Positions 8,199-17,794 of a stretch of 64,000 nt of DNA are shown piece by piece (within the stretch, counting starts at the first letter, position 1; each line of letters starts with the position of its first letter). Below the pieces are notes generated by a model. The model had not been told where the DNA came from, did not search any database, and saw nothing but the letters and a program-made list of their open reading frames with translations. The stretch lies in NCBI GenBank assembly GCA_031429105.1, contig JANOYV010000122.1:61081-125080 (forward strand), read 5' to 3'. The position numbers were made by a program, and so were the translations under genes. The DNA is from JAKFWF01 sp031429105 (lineage in GTDB: Bacteria > Pseudomonadota > Alphaproteobacteria > Rhizobiales > Hyphomicrobiaceae).

Positions 8199-9551
8199 AT
8201 GACCCGCTCCGGTTTGCAGCCCAACACGGACCTTACGAGCGCAGTCGCTGATGCCGAGGCGCGCTTCACGGCGGCAAATCTGAAAAGCCAAGCGCGGGCC
8301 GAAAGTGCAAAGGCCAGCATGCCGGGCGGCAACACGCGCACCGTGCTGCACTATTCGCCGTTTCCCTTGACGTTCCAAGGCGGCGCGGGCTGCACTGTGA
8401 CCGATATCGACGGCCACACCTACACCGACTTCCTCGGCGAATACACGGCTGGCCTATACGGTCATTCCAACCCCAAAATTATGGCGGCGCTGAAACAAGT
8501 GCTCGACAGTGGCGTCACGCTCGGCGGACCCAATGTGTACGAAGCCGAACTCGCCCGCCTGATTTGCGGACGCTTTCCCTCGGTCGATCTCGTGCGCTTT
8601 TGCAACTCCGGGACCGAAGCGAACCTCTACGCAATGTCGACCGCGCGGATGTTCACAAAGCGCAGCCATATCATGGTGATGAACGGCAGCTACCACGGTG
8701 GCGTGTTCTACTTCGGCCAGCACAAGCCCGCGACCAATGCCCCGTTCCCGTGGGTGATTGCCCGCTACAACGATATTGATCGCACGCTTGCGCAAATCGA
8801 AGCCCACGCGCACGAGTTGGCAGCAATCGTCGTCGAGCCGATGATGGGCGGCGGCGGGGCGATTGCTGCCGACAAGGGATTTCTCATAGCACTGCGCGAT
8901 GCTGCAACCAAGCACGGCATCGTGCTGATCTTCGATGAAGTGATGAGTTCCAGACTTTCGTCAGGCGGTATGCAGAAGAAACTCGGCATCACGCCAGACA
9001 TGACATCGTTCGGCAAATACCTCGGCGGCGGTATGACCTTCGGTGCATTCGGTGGCCGTCGCGATATCATGGCCCACTACGACCCGTACAAGGCAGGCGC
9101 TACGCCACACGCGGGCACGTTCAACAACAACCCACTGTCGATGGCGGCTGGCATCGTTGGCCTACGCGATATTTATACTCCCGACGTTGCCGAGACCTTC
9201 AATGCGTCAGCCGATGTGTTCCGCGATCGATTGAACGCGATCATACAGCGTCACGGCTTACCGATGCAGACGCTCGGCGTTGGCTCGATCCTGGCGCTGC
9301 ATTTTCGAAGTGGCCCGATCAAGCGACCGGAGGATACGTGGGAGACGGAGAAACCGGGCGAACGACGCCACGCTGATCTCCTCAAGCTGCTGCACCTCGA
9401 CATGATCGCGCTTGGCCAATACTTCGCGCGGCGAGGCATGATGGCGTTGTCACTGCCAATCGGCCCCAAAGAGCTCGCAGCCTTTGAAGCGGCCTTCGAC
9501 GAATTCCTGACCTTGCGCGGGCCCGTCCTGCGGCAATCCTTGAACGGCTAA
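8199..9551 (+). CDS. Class III aminotransferase, glutamate-1-semialdehyde aminomutase-like
   Basis: 450 residues, closest in layout to the HemL-like branch of class III enzymes: SMPGGNTRTVLHYSPFPL near the N terminus, NSGTEANLYAMSTARMFT, IFDEVMSSRL and the PLP lysine K273 in SFGKYLGGGMTFGAFGG. The N-terminal part and the EPMMGGGG segment differ from housekeeping HemL, so a role as a dedicated amino acid transaminase (for example beta-amino acids) is more likely than tetrapyrrole synthesis. This caution matters because the organism makes bacteriochlorophyll. It probably shares a transcript with the upstream aminotransferase. Confidence 0.85.
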   Translation: MTRSGLQPNTDLTSAVADAEARFTAANLKSQARAESAKASMPGGNTRTVLHYSPFPLTFQGGAGCTVTDIDGHTYTDFLGEYTAGLYGHSNPKIMAALKQVLDSGVTLGGPNVYEAELARLICGRFPSVDLVRFCNSGTEANLYAMSTARMFTKRSHIMVMNGSYHGGVFYFGQHKPATNAPFPWVIARYNDIDRTLAQIEAHAHELAAIVVEPMMGGGGAIAADKGFLIALRDAATKHGIVLIFDEVMSSRLSSGGMQKKLGITPDMTSFGKYLGGGMTFGAFGGRRDIMAHYDPYKAGATPHAGTFNNNPLSMAAGIVGLRDIYTPDVAETFNASADVFRDRLNAIIQRHGLPMQTLGVGSILALHFRSGPIKRPEDTWETEKPGERRHADLLKLLHLDMIALGQYFARRGMMALSLPIGPKELAAFEAAFDEFLTLRGPVLRQSLNG

Positions 9552-9657
9552 TCTACGGTCACCTTTCGCGTAACGATCCGTTTTCGGAAACGGTGAATTC
9601 GCGGTACTACGGCAACATAGGTGCAACCCAGCGCCGAACCAGTCTGCAGGTCCCGTT

Positions 9658-10785
9658 ATGCCGTTCGCCAAACTCCCAACAACGCGCGCGGTCATGGCCT
9701 ACCGGCCACCATGGCCCAAACTGCGCCAAGCCATTCAAACGACTGTGGCGGCCGTTACCGCCTATGTTGTTGCAACGGCATTTTCCTTACCGCAGGGCTA
9801 TTGGGCGGTGATGACGGCCATACTCGTCGTGCAGGCAAACCTTGGCGCGTCGCTGGGCTTGGCATTGGACCGGCTGCTTGCAACCCTGCTCGGTGCCATT
9901 GTTGGCGTATTGATGGTCACTGCCTTTGGTACGAGCCAAGCTGTCATCGTCCCCCAACTCGTGGTGTCTGTTGGGATGCTGGCATACATCGCAACCTATC
10001 GGGCTTCGTTGCGGTTAGCGCCGGTCACGGCGGCCATTGTCATACTGGGCGATATTCACTACGGCAGCCCCCTGTCGTCTGCGATCAACCGCGTGCTTGA
10101 GATCGGTGTCGGCGCGATCATCGCCGTCGCCGTTTCCTTGACCCTCTTTCCATCTCGCGCCGGCCCGGCGCTGTCGCAGCACGTCGGCCGAACATTGCAA
10201 CTGTTTGCCGAACATCTTCGCGGTACCTTTGATGTGACACTGGGGGCCACGCGAACAACAGCTGATTTTCTCGCATTGAATGCGAAAGTTCGAGCGAACC
10301 TTGCAGCATCCGAGGCCATGGTCACCGAGGCCCGTCGCGAGATCGCAGGTCATGTTGCCGACCATGCCGACCCTGCTGCAGTCCTGCGAACATTACGCAG
10401 GCTGTGGTATACCCAAATGATGGCGACACGGGCAGCGCGCATGCCACTTCCAACTGAGGCGCTAGCGATCATGCGGCCAAGTTTGGAACAGTTGCGCGAT
10501 ACGACCAGCATCGCCATTTTGCGACTCGCATCAGCCTACCGCGATGGCACCGCGGTACCTAATTTAGCCGACACTGATGACGCTCTCGCGGCCATGGACC
10601 AAAGCGTCGCCGAACTTCGCCAGTCAGGCATTACGCGTGCCATGGCGACAGAAGATCTCGCTCGGATTTTCGCACTCGATTTCGCACTCAGCCAGTTGGG
10701 CCAGAACCTGCGCGACCTTGCTGACCGCCACACCGATCTACGCGGCCAAGTCCCTGGAAAATCCGGCACTCCTGAGATTGTTTGA
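9658..10785 (+). CDS. FUSC-family inner membrane protein (aromatic acid exporter type)
   Basis: 375 residues. The N-terminal 160 residues hold about five to six hydrophobic helices, starting with AIQTTVAAVTAYVVATAFSL and containing QGYWAVMTAILVVQANLG, the typical FUSC/AaeB/YccS signature. The C-terminal half is a soluble alpha-helical domain (KVRANLAASEAMVTEARREI). The protein is about half the length of E. coli AaeB, which has two such modules, so it may work as a dimer. Substrate unknown; aromatic carboxylates are the usual guess for the family. It lies 106 bases after the aminotransferase gene in the same direction. Confidence 0.82.
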   Translation: MPFAKLPTTRAVMAYRPPWPKLRQAIQTTVAAVTAYVVATAFSLPQGYWAVMTAILVVQANLGASLGLALDRLLATLLGAIVGVLMVTAFGTSQAVIVPQLVVSVGMLAYIATYRASLRLAPVTAAIVILGDIHYGSPLSSAINRVLEIGVGAIIAVAVSLTLFPSRAGPALSQHVGRTLQLFAEHLRGTFDVTLGATRTTADFLALNAKVRANLAASEAMVTEARREIAGHVADHADPAAVLRTLRRLWYTQMMATRAARMPLPTEALAIMRPSLEQLRDTTSIAILRLASAYRDGTAVPNLADTDDALAAMDQSVAELRQSGITRAMATEDLARIFALDFALSQLGQNLRDLADRHTDLRGQVPGKSGTPEIV

Positions 10786-10804
10786 TGCCACCAAACTCAT
10801 GACA

Positions 10805-11605
10805 TCAAACCCGCGCGATCATCTGGCCGATAATATCGAACAGCATGGCCAGATCCTCCGGTCGTGACAGGCGGTGCTCGCCATCGGGCACGGCTGAGAC
10901 ACGGGTCCAGTCGCCATCGAGGAAACTTTCGAGGTCGAGTGTGTGCTCCCAGGGTACGTCAGGATCAAGCAGGCCATGCATAATGTGAATCGGGCGACCG
11001 GGGTTCCAGGTTTTGCGGGCAAACAAGTGATTGCGACCGTCCTCGATCAACTTGGCTGTGATCGGGTAGGGCTCACCGTAGGCACTGGGGCGGTGCCAGA
11101 CGCCGTCCTTTGACAATGCGGCCTTGGCGCTTGGCGCGAAGTTGTTCCACATCAGTTCTTCCGTCATGTCCCAGGCTGGCGCGATCAACACGAGCCCCTT
11201 GATCCGCGCGGCTTGTTCGGGGGATCGCTCCATCAAGCGTCGCAATAGCAGTAGCGCGATATAGCCGCCCATGCTGGAGCCGACGAGCAATTGCGCGCCC
11301 TTGGTCACTCGCGTGAAAACGGCTTCGGCTTCCTCCAGCCAACGGCTGATCGTGCCATCCTCGAACCGACCACCAGATGCGCCATGCCCGGAATAGTCAA
11401 ACCGGGTCGACGACAATCCTTTGCCCGCCGCCCACTCAGCCAATGCCGATGCCTTGGTGCTAATCATATCCGACTTGAAACCAGGCAACCAAACGAGCCC
11501 CGGCGTGGCCCCAGCACCAATCAAAACCGCGATCCGCCGCGCATCTGCGCCCGGCCCCACGTCGATGAATTGCGATTGTGGATCAGTCGGCATAAGAGAC
11601 CTCAT
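10805..11605 (-). CDS. Alpha/beta hydrolase
   Basis: 266 residues of the alpha/beta hydrolase fold, similar in layout to ABHD10/palmitoyl-thioesterase-like hydrolases. Nucleophile elbow GSSMGGY with Ser111; oxyanion region LPGFKSDM; acid probably in MHGLLDPDVPW; catalytic His in DGEHRLSRPEDL near the C terminus. A second possible start (MPTDPQSQF) is at 11593. The start lies only about 25-37 bases from the divergent glycosyltransferase start, so the two promoters must overlap. No signal peptide; cytoplasmic. Substrate unknown. Confidence 0.85.
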   Translation of the reverse strand: MRSLMPTDPQSQFIDVGPGADARRIAVLIGAGATPGLVWLPGFKSDMISTKASALAEWAAGKGLSSTRFDYSGHGASGGRFEDGTISRWLEEAEAVFTRVTKGAQLLVGSSMGGYIALLLLRRLMERSPEQAARIKGLVLIAPAWDMTEELMWNNFAPSAKAALSKDGVWHRPSAYGEPYPITAKLIEDGRNHLFARKTWNPGRPIHIMHGLLDPDVPWEHTLDLESFLDGDWTRVSAVPDGEHRLSRPEDLAMLFDIIGQMIARV

Positions 11606-11629
11606 CGAACAACGAAGCGAAACACAAGC

Positions 11630-12856
11630 GTGACGCGGCGACCTACCATACTGCAGATCATTCCGCGCCTAGATACGGGCGGTGCGGAGCTATCGGCAAT
11701 CGAAATCAACGAAGCGGTTGTGCGCGGCGGCGGTCGCTCCCTCGTCGTGACCGAAGGCGGACGCATGGCGTATCGCATAGCAGCCGATGGCGGCGAACTG
11801 GTCGCCATGCCTGCGGGCAGCAAAAATCCACTCCAGATGGCAGCCAATGCGCGTCAACTGATGCGGTTGATCAGAGCCGAGAACGTCGATCTCGTTCATG
11901 CCCGCAGCCGCGCACCAGCCTGGAGTGCATTTGCTGCGTCCCGTCAAACCGCGAAGCCGTTTGTGACGACCTATCATGGTGCCTATGCCGAAAAGGGAAA
12001 CCTGAAACGGCTCTACAACAGTGTAATGGCGCGCAGTGATATCGTGATCGCCAACTCGCACTATACCAGCCGCCTCATACAGAGCCGTTACGGTACAACC
12101 GAAGCGCGCATTCGCGTGATCCATCGTGGCGTTGATGAGGCACGCTTCGATCCATTAAGTGTGACGCCTCAGCGGATACAGGCCTTGCGCACCCAGCTTG
12201 GGGTTGACGCCAACGACACGCTGATCCTGCAAGCCGCGCGCCTAACCTCGTGGAAAGGTCAAAGCGTGCTGATTGATGCTGCCGCCCAGCTCGCAAAGCT
12301 AGGTCAATTGGGCAATGCCGTTGTCATATTAATTGGCGACGATCAGGGCCGCGATGACTACACGCAACGCTTGAGCGCCCAGATCAAAGGATACGGTCTG
12401 GCTGATAAAATACGCCTCGGCGGCCACATCGACGACATTCCGGCAGCCTTGATGCTGGCCTGGGTATCGGTGATCGCCTCGACCGAGCCTGAAGCTTTCG
12501 GCCGTAGCGTAACGGAGGCCGCCGCCATGGGCTGTCCGGCAATCGCCACCGACATCGGTGCGCCGCCTGAAACCGTGAAGGCGCCACCGCATGTCGGTCT
12601 TTCCGAGGCGACGGGTTGGCTGGTGGCGCCAGGCGACGCAGCAGCCCTTGGCCGTCAACTTAAGCAGGCACTGGCGCTTTCATCGACGGAGCGGGAGGCC
12701 ATGGGTGCTCGCGCACGAACGCACGCGATGAAGCATTTTTCGCTCACCAGCATGAAACGCGCAACGCTTAGCGTTTACGACGAGTTGCTTTCCGCAACCC
12801 TGACCGCACAATTCGATGCCAACAGTGCGAGTTCAGTCTCCAAAGCATCGACTTGA
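11630..12856 (+). CDS. Family 4 glycosyltransferase
   Basis: About 408 residues from a GTG at 11630 (VTRRPTILQIIPRLDTGGAE). GT4/GT-B retaining glycosyltransferase: N-terminal donor-side opening IIPRLDTGGAELSAIEI, inter-domain TYHGAYAEKG, conserved NDTLILQAARLTSWKGQSVL, and the nucleotide-sugar E-x7-E in STEPEAFGRSVTEAAAMG. The open frame runs upstream to 11291, but that part is antisense to the hydrolase and not protein-like, so I excluded it. Likely acts in the cytoplasm on a lipid-linked or LPS/EPS acceptor; no polysaccharide locus surrounds it, although a GT11 gene lies 5 kb downstream. Confidence 0.85.
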   Translation: MTRRPTILQIIPRLDTGGAELSAIEINEAVVRGGGRSLVVTEGGRMAYRIAADGGELVAMPAGSKNPLQMAANARQLMRLIRAENVDLVHARSRAPAWSAFAASRQTAKPFVTTYHGAYAEKGNLKRLYNSVMARSDIVIANSHYTSRLIQSRYGTTEARIRVIHRGVDEARFDPLSVTPQRIQALRTQLGVDANDTLILQAARLTSWKGQSVLIDAAAQLAKLGQLGNAVVILIGDDQGRDDYTQRLSAQIKGYGLADKIRLGGHIDDIPAALMLAWVSVIASTEPEAFGRSVTEAAAMGCPAIATDIGAPPETVKAPPHVGLSEATGWLVAPGDAAALGRQLKQALALSSTEREAMGARARTHAMKHFSLTSMKRATLSVYDELLSATLTAQFDANSASSVSKAST

Positions 12857-12944
12857 CCGTCGACGACTTTGCGCTTCAACGTGCATAAGAGCTAAATTGA
12901 TCGGCGTTTGGCCTGAGCGCGGCCCAAGATAGGATTTAGATGTC

Positions 12945-14123
12945 ATGTTGCACTTAGCCTCTGGAATGGACCGGCTCGGCACCGAAACTGCCTTCGACGT
13001 TCTGGCACGGGCCGCAGCGCTTCAAGCGCAAGGAAAAGACATTATCTCGCTGGGCATTGGCCAACCCGACTTCAAGACGCCACCGCACATTGTCGAGGCC
13101 GCGATCAAAGCGATGCGCGACGGCCACCACGGTTATACGCCCGCGAACGGTATTCCGGCACTACGTCAGGCGGTGGTGAAAGATCTGCACAAACGCCATG
13201 CCGTCGAAGTCAATCCCGACCATGTTGTGATCATGCCCGGCGGCAAGCCGACAATGTTCTTTGCCATGCTGATGTTCGGTGCACCCGGCGTCGAGATCAT
13301 TTATCCCGATCCGGGCTTCCCGATCTATCGGTCGATGATCGAGTATACCGGTGCGACGCCCGTTGCGATGGCCCTGCGCGAGGAGAACGGATTCTCGTTC
13401 AACGCCGACGAAGTGCTGGCGCAGATCACGCCAAAGACGCGGTTGATCATTATCAACAGCCCTGGCAATCCGACCGGTGGCGCGGTTCCTGAGATCGAAA
13501 TCAAAAAGCTCGTCGCGGGTCTGGCTAAACATCCTGACGTGGCGATCATGTCGGACGAAATCTACAGTCAGATGCTGTACGATGGCCGCGTGCACACGAG
13601 TTTTCTCAAGTTTCCCGAAATTCGGGATCGCCTCATCATTCTCGATGGCTGGTCGAAGACCTATGCGATGACCGGTTGGCGGCTCGGCTACAGCATCTGG
13701 CCAGCGTCCCTTGTCGATAAGGTCGTGCGGCTATGTGTGAATTGCCATTCTTGCGTAAACGCACCCACGCAGTTCGCTGGCATCGCCGCATTAGAAGGTC
13801 CGCAGGACGCGGTGCACGCGATGGTCGCTGCCTTCGACGAGCGCCGACGTGCCATTGTTCCCATGCTCAATCAGCTACCCGGCGTCACCTGCGTCGAACC
13901 CGGCGGCGCTTTCTATGCCTTCCCCAACATCAAAGGCACCGGCCTAACGGCCAAGGAATTGCAGAACATGATGTTGGAGAAAGCCGGCGTTGCCACGGTT
14001 GCTGGCACATCGTTCGGCATTCATGGCGAAGGCTATATTCGGTTCAGCTACGCCAACTCGCTTGAGAACATCAAAAAGGCCGTCGAACGAATTGGCACGC
14101 TGTTGCTTGAGGTGAAACGGTAG
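12945..14123 (+). CDS. Class I/II pyridoxal-phosphate aminotransferase
   Basis: 392-residue fold type I aminotransferase. Marks: ISLGIGQPDFKTPPHI at the N terminus, INSPGNPTGG (substrate carboxylate/PLP binding), MSDEIYSQMLYDG, the Schiff-base lysine K238 in LDGWSKTYAMTGWRLGY, and YIRFSYANS with the conserved Arg near the C terminus. Probably an aspartate/aromatic or alanine-type aminotransferase; specificity is not decidable here. It follows the GT4 gene by 88 bases and precedes pyrG, but shares no obvious pathway with either. Confidence 0.88.
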   Translation: MLHLASGMDRLGTETAFDVLARAAALQAQGKDIISLGIGQPDFKTPPHIVEAAIKAMRDGHHGYTPANGIPALRQAVVKDLHKRHAVEVNPDHVVIMPGGKPTMFFAMLMFGAPGVEIIYPDPGFPIYRSMIEYTGATPVAMALREENGFSFNADEVLAQITPKTRLIIINSPGNPTGGAVPEIEIKKLVAGLAKHPDVAIMSDEIYSQMLYDGRVHTSFLKFPEIRDRLIILDGWSKTYAMTGWRLGYSIWPASLVDKVVRLCVNCHSCVNAPTQFAGIAALEGPQDAVHAMVAAFDERRRAIVPMLNQLPGVTCVEPGGAFYAFPNIKGTGLTAKELQNMMLEKAGVATVAGTSFGIHGEGYIRFSYANSLENIKKAVERIGTLLLEVKR

Positions 14124-14252
14124 ATCCTCGATTTTTCACTTTCCTTGAGAGGGAAGGCTCCGGGCGCCTGCAACCAACCTTTATTCACATCATCGTGGAG
14201 GAGGCTGATTTACCTCTTCGAATCGTGATCGATGTGTGTATTCTGGTCTCCC

Positions 14253-15881
14253 ATGCAACGGTACATCTTCATCACCGGCGGCGTGGTGTCTTCCCTTGGA
14301 AAAGGCCTCGCTTCCGCAGCGCTCGGTGCGCTCCTTCAGGCTCGCGGTTATTCCGTGCGGCTGAAGAAACTAGATCCGTATCTGAACGTCGATCCGGGAA
14401 CCATGAGCCCTTACCAACACGGTGAGGTGTTCGTGACCGATGATGGCGCGGAAACCGATCTCGATCTTGGTCACTACGAACGCTTTACTGGCGTTCCAGC
14501 CAAGAAATCGGACAACATTACGACGGGTCGCATCTACCAGGAAATCCTTGCCAAGGAACGACGCGGCGATTTTCTTGGCGGCACCGTGCAGGTGATCCCG
14601 CACGTGACCGACGCCATCAAGAATTTTGTGATCGCGGGCAACGAGGCCGTTGACTTCGTGCTGGTCGAGATTGGCGGCACGGTTGGCGACATCGAAGGCC
14701 TACCGTTCTTCGAGGCGATCCGACAACTCGGCAACGATCTGCCACGCGGCTCAAGCGTCTACATCCATCTGACGCTGATGCCCTACATCCCAAGTGCCGG
14801 CGAGTTGAAGACCAAGCCAACGCAGCATTCGGTGAAAGAACTGCGCTCGATCGGCATTCAGCCGGACATTCTGTTGTGCCGGTCCGACCGCGAAGTGCCG
14901 AAGTCCGAACGCCGCAAAATCGCGCTGTTCTGCAACGTGCGCGAGGAAGCCGTTATCCAGGCGCTCGACGTTGCCTCGATCTACGATGTACCTCTAGCCT
15001 ATCACCGCGAAGGTCTTGACGATCAGGTGCTGGCAGCCTTCGGCATGGCCGATGCGCCGCGACCAAACCTTGCGCGTTGGGAAAGCATCAGCCGTGCGGT
15101 GGCGAATCCCGAGGGCGAGGTTTCCATTGCCATCGTTGGCAAGTACACCGTGCTAAAAGACGCCTACAAATCGTTGATCGAAGCCCTTGTGCACGGCGGC
15201 ATCGCCAACAACGTCAAGGTCAAGCTCGACTGGATCGATGCCGAGGTGTTCGAACGCGAAGACCCAGCCCCCTATCTCGAAGGCGTGCACGGTATTCTCG
15301 TACCCGGCGGCTTTGGCGAGCGCGGCACCGAGGGTAAAATCCTTGCCGCCAAGTTCGCGCGAACCCGCAAGGTACCCTACTTCGGCATTTGCTTTGGCAT
15401 GCAGATGGCGGTGTTAGAAGCCGCTCGCAATTTGGCTGGCATAACAGATGCAAGCTCCACCGAGTTTGGCCCGACCAAAGAGCCCGTGGTCGCACTGATG
15501 ACGGATTGGATGAACAATGGCCAGCTTGAGTTGCGTGCCGCCGGCGGCGATCTGGGCGGCACGATGCGACTCGGCGCGTTCGAGGCCAAGCTCTCCGGCA
15601 ATTCGAAAATCGCGTCGTGTTATGGTGCAACAACCATCTCCGAGCGCCATCGTCACCGGTGGGAGGTCAACACCGACTACCGCGAGCGCTTGGAGCGGGC
15701 GGGCTTGTCATTTACCGGCACTTCGCCGGACGGTCTACTGCCGGAGACTGTCGAATATCACGACCACCCTTGGTTCATCGGTGTGCAATACCACCCCGAG
15801 CTGAAATCGCGTCCCTTTGATCCCCATCCACTCTTCAAGGGTTTCATCGGGGCGGCCGTCGATCAGAGCCGGTTGGTTTAG
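14253..15881 (+). CDS. pyrG: CTP synthase
   Basis: Glutamine-hydrolysing CTP synthase (UTP + ATP + Gln to CTP), 542 residues from the ATG at 14253, the family-standard length; an upstream in-frame ATG at 14232 is less likely because homologues begin MQRYIFITGG. N-terminal synthetase domain with GGVVSSLGKG and DPYLNVDPGTMSPYQHGEV; C-terminal class I amidotransferase with nucleophile C380 in GICFGMQMA and the QYHPEL motif near residue 515. No strong ribosome site directly upstream; GTGGAGGAGGC lies about 50 bases earlier. Gene is complete and the call is secure. Confidence 0.97.
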   Translation: MQRYIFITGGVVSSLGKGLASAALGALLQARGYSVRLKKLDPYLNVDPGTMSPYQHGEVFVTDDGAETDLDLGHYERFTGVPAKKSDNITTGRIYQEILAKERRGDFLGGTVQVIPHVTDAIKNFVIAGNEAVDFVLVEIGGTVGDIEGLPFFEAIRQLGNDLPRGSSVYIHLTLMPYIPSAGELKTKPTQHSVKELRSIGIQPDILLCRSDREVPKSERRKIALFCNVREEAVIQALDVASIYDVPLAYHREGLDDQVLAAFGMADAPRPNLARWESISRAVANPEGEVSIAIVGKYTVLKDAYKSLIEALVHGGIANNVKVKLDWIDAEVFEREDPAPYLEGVHGILVPGGFGERGTEGKILAAKFARTRKVPYFGICFGMQMAVLEAARNLAGITDASSTEFGPTKEPVVALMTDWMNNGQLELRAAGGDLGGTMRLGAFEAKLSGNSKIASCYGATTISERHRHRWEVNTDYRERLERAGLSFTGTSPDGLLPETVEYHDHPWFIGVQYHPELKSRPFDPHPLFKGFIGAAVDQSRLV

Positions 15882-15884
15882 AGG

Positions 15885-16322
15885 TTATTTTTTCGACTTC
15901 GCGGCAATCATGCGCTTCTGTGGAGGTATGGTGCGGGCGGGGGACGTGAATTTTATCCCCAATTCATTGCCCCGGCGCCACGCAATGACGCAGTCAACGG
16001 CCACCCGATCAATTGTGAATGCGACCGTGAACTGCTTCGGTAAGTCATGGATGTTGTGATACCGGCTGCCGCGCAGCGCGCGAACCTCGATGCGCGCTCC
16101 CGTGGAAGACGTATCCAGGATCACACAGTTGACGGGGTCAACGATTTCTCCGCCATGGATATAGCCAGCAGTGGCACTCATACGACGCTTTGCCCAACGG
16201 CGGCTGTCATCCGACTTTTCGTCGACGATACCAACGAACGAAGTGGCCTTGCGGGTGTTTAAAGCCTCGCCCCAGTTCGAACGTGCTGTTCTGACGGCAA
16301 CGCTCATATGTTCGAACTCCAC
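15885..16322 (-). CDS. PilZ-domain protein
   Basis: 145 residues with a single PilZ domain, the c-di-GMP-binding or PilZ-like module. KRRMSATAGYI (46-55) and DTSSTGARIEV (70-80) correspond to the RxxxR and D/NxSxxG motifs, though the first motif is imperfect. No fused enzymatic domain and no membrane segment. An alternative start is M6 at 16307. It converges with pyrG, leaving three bases between the stops. Family assignment is good; actual c-di-GMP binding is untested. Confidence 0.8.
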   Translation of the reverse strand: MEFEHMSVAVRTARSNWGEALNTRKATSFVGIVDEKSDDSRRWAKRRMSATAGYIHGGEIVDPVNCVILDTSSTGARIEVRALRGSRYHNIHDLPKQFTVAFTIDRVAVDCVIAWRRGNELGIKFTSPARTIPPQKRMIAAKSKK

Positions 16323-16502
16323 GGCGGTTATCCCCAGAGGTAACCTTCAGTGTACCAGCATAGTCGCAAATGCTGAACAGCTCCTTGCCAGATTGTTCGC
16401 AATTTTATCGATGCCGTCGGAATTCGCGAGAGCCGTCAAAGGTGGCATCGCGACACGAGTGGTATAGTCTAGCGTGCATCATCGACGAATAGGAGGTCCG
16501 CC

Positions 16503-16958
16503 ATGTCCCAAAAAACAGTTAACGAACTAACGACGGGGCACTGCCAGTGCCGGACCGTACGATACGAGTTTGAGGGCAAGCCCAAGTGGGTGATGCACTG
16601 CCACTGCCAGAATTGCCGTCGGGCGGTGTCGTCGGCGATGGCGACCTATATCGGTGTACGCGTCGAACAGTTCCGCTATCTGCAAGGCGAGCCAGCACTT
16701 TATGAGTCTTCACCGGGCGTAAAGCGCTATTTTTGCAGCCACTGCGGCTCACCTATGGCCTATGCCGGTGAGCGGTGGCCGGGTGAAGTTCATCTATTCC
16801 ACGGCACGTTGAGCGACCCTGCCCAATGGCCGCCAACGGGTCACGCGTATATCGGCGAGCAGGTGCCCTGGTTCGATGCCCATGACGCTTTGCCTCGTTA
16901 CGCCAAAGTTGCCGGCAAGGGCGTCGAGCCGGTTCGCCGTGGCCCCAAAGGCGCTTGA
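16503..16958 (+). CDS. GFA-family zinc-binding protein
   Basis: 151 residues of the glutathione-dependent formaldehyde-activating (GFA/CENP-V) family. Zinc-site cysteines are visible as C14-x-C16, C33-x-C35-x2-C38 and C78-x2-C81 within a beta-rich fold. AGGAGG precedes the ATG by 7 bases. Family members are rarely proven to act on S-hydroxymethylglutathione, so the enzymatic role is uncertain. It is the first gene of a tight run with the VOC protein (26 bases) and the GT11 gene (overlapping). A possible -10 (TATAGT) lies near 16465. Confidence 0.88.
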   Translation: MSQKTVNELTTGHCQCRTVRYEFEGKPKWVMHCHCQNCRRAVSSAMATYIGVRVEQFRYLQGEPALYESSPGVKRYFCSHCGSPMAYAGERWPGEVHLFHGTLSDPAQWPPTGHAYIGEQVPWFDAHDALPRYAKVAGKGVEPVRRGPKGA

Positions 16959-16984
16959 CCTGCAAACTTTTTACGGAGCTTCGC

Positions 16985-17794
16985 ATGCCACGCGGCATTG
17001 ATCACCTCGTTCTGACAGCGCACGACCTTGAGGCACAGGCCAACTTTTATCGGCGATTAGGCTTCACCGTCGGTGCACAAAATCGGCATTCCTGGGGAAC
17101 GCTCAATCATATCGTGCAGTTTCCCGGCACATTTCTCGAATTGATTACGACCGAACCGGGGTTCGTCGCGCCTACCGCCGACGCACCCGTTGCCAACTTT
17201 GCGGGCTTTATAGCCAACGACCTTGCCCATCGCGAGGGCCTTGCGATGCTCGTGTTGGAATCGAAGAACGCGAAAGCCGACCTTGACGCCTTCAAAGCCG
17301 CACACATTGCCAAGCCTGATCTGTTTTTCTTCGAACGCAAAGGCAAGCGGCCTGACGGGTCTGATGTCCACGTTGCTTTCACGCTCGCCTTTGCGCACAT
17401 GGCTGACGCGCCCAATGCCGGGTGCTTTGTTTGCCAGCAGCACTACCCGGAAAACTTCTGGAACCCAGCATTTCAAAAGCATGCGAACGGCGTAACAGGG
17501 GTGGCCGCCATTACGTTCGAAACGTCTGACATCAACGTGGCACGTCGCTTCTTTGCTGATTTTTCCGGTGCCACTGCGAACGAAGCCCGCATCGACACCG
17601 GGCGGGGCGCAATTGAACTGCATCACGGCACAGCGCAACGCTTCACAGGAGTGCGGTTCGCTTGCCCCGACCTTGATCCTGTTCGTCGCGCGCTGATTGA
17701 AGGCCACATCACATTTGCTGACGATGGCGATCGGCTGAGCATTCCACCCGAGCACGCGTTTGGAACATCACTCGCCTTTGAGGTATCGGCGTGA
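16985..17794 (+). CDS. VOC-superfamily glyoxalase-like protein
   Basis: 269 residues, starting MPRGIDHLVLTAHDLEAQAN after ACGGAGC. Paired beta-alpha-beta-beta-beta modules of the vicinal oxygen chelate superfamily: module one has DHLVL...NFYRRLGFTVG and TFLELIT, module two begins around GVAAITFETSDINVARRFF. Length and layout match the glyoxalase-like-3 type. A metal-binding His in DHLV is kept. The reaction is unknown; the family includes dioxygenases, epimerases and resistance proteins. The last codons overlap the GTG start of the GT11 gene. Confidence 0.8.
   Translation: MPRGIDHLVLTAHDLEAQANFYRRLGFTVGAQNRHSWGTLNHIVQFPGTFLELITTEPGFVAPTADAPVANFAGFIANDLAHREGLAMLVLESKNAKADLDAFKAAHIAKPDLFFFERKGKRPDGSDVHVAFTLAFAHMADAPNAGCFVCQQHYPENFWNPAFQKHANGVTGVAAITFETSDINVARRFFADFSGATANEARIDTGRGAIELHHGTAQRFTGVRFACPDLDPVRRALIEGHITFADDGDRLSIPPEHAFGTSLAFEVSA

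Noticed and set aside
11291..11629. N-terminal extension of the GT4 glycosyltransferase
   Set aside because: Lies antisense to the alpha/beta hydrolase and does not resemble the start of any GT4 enzyme.
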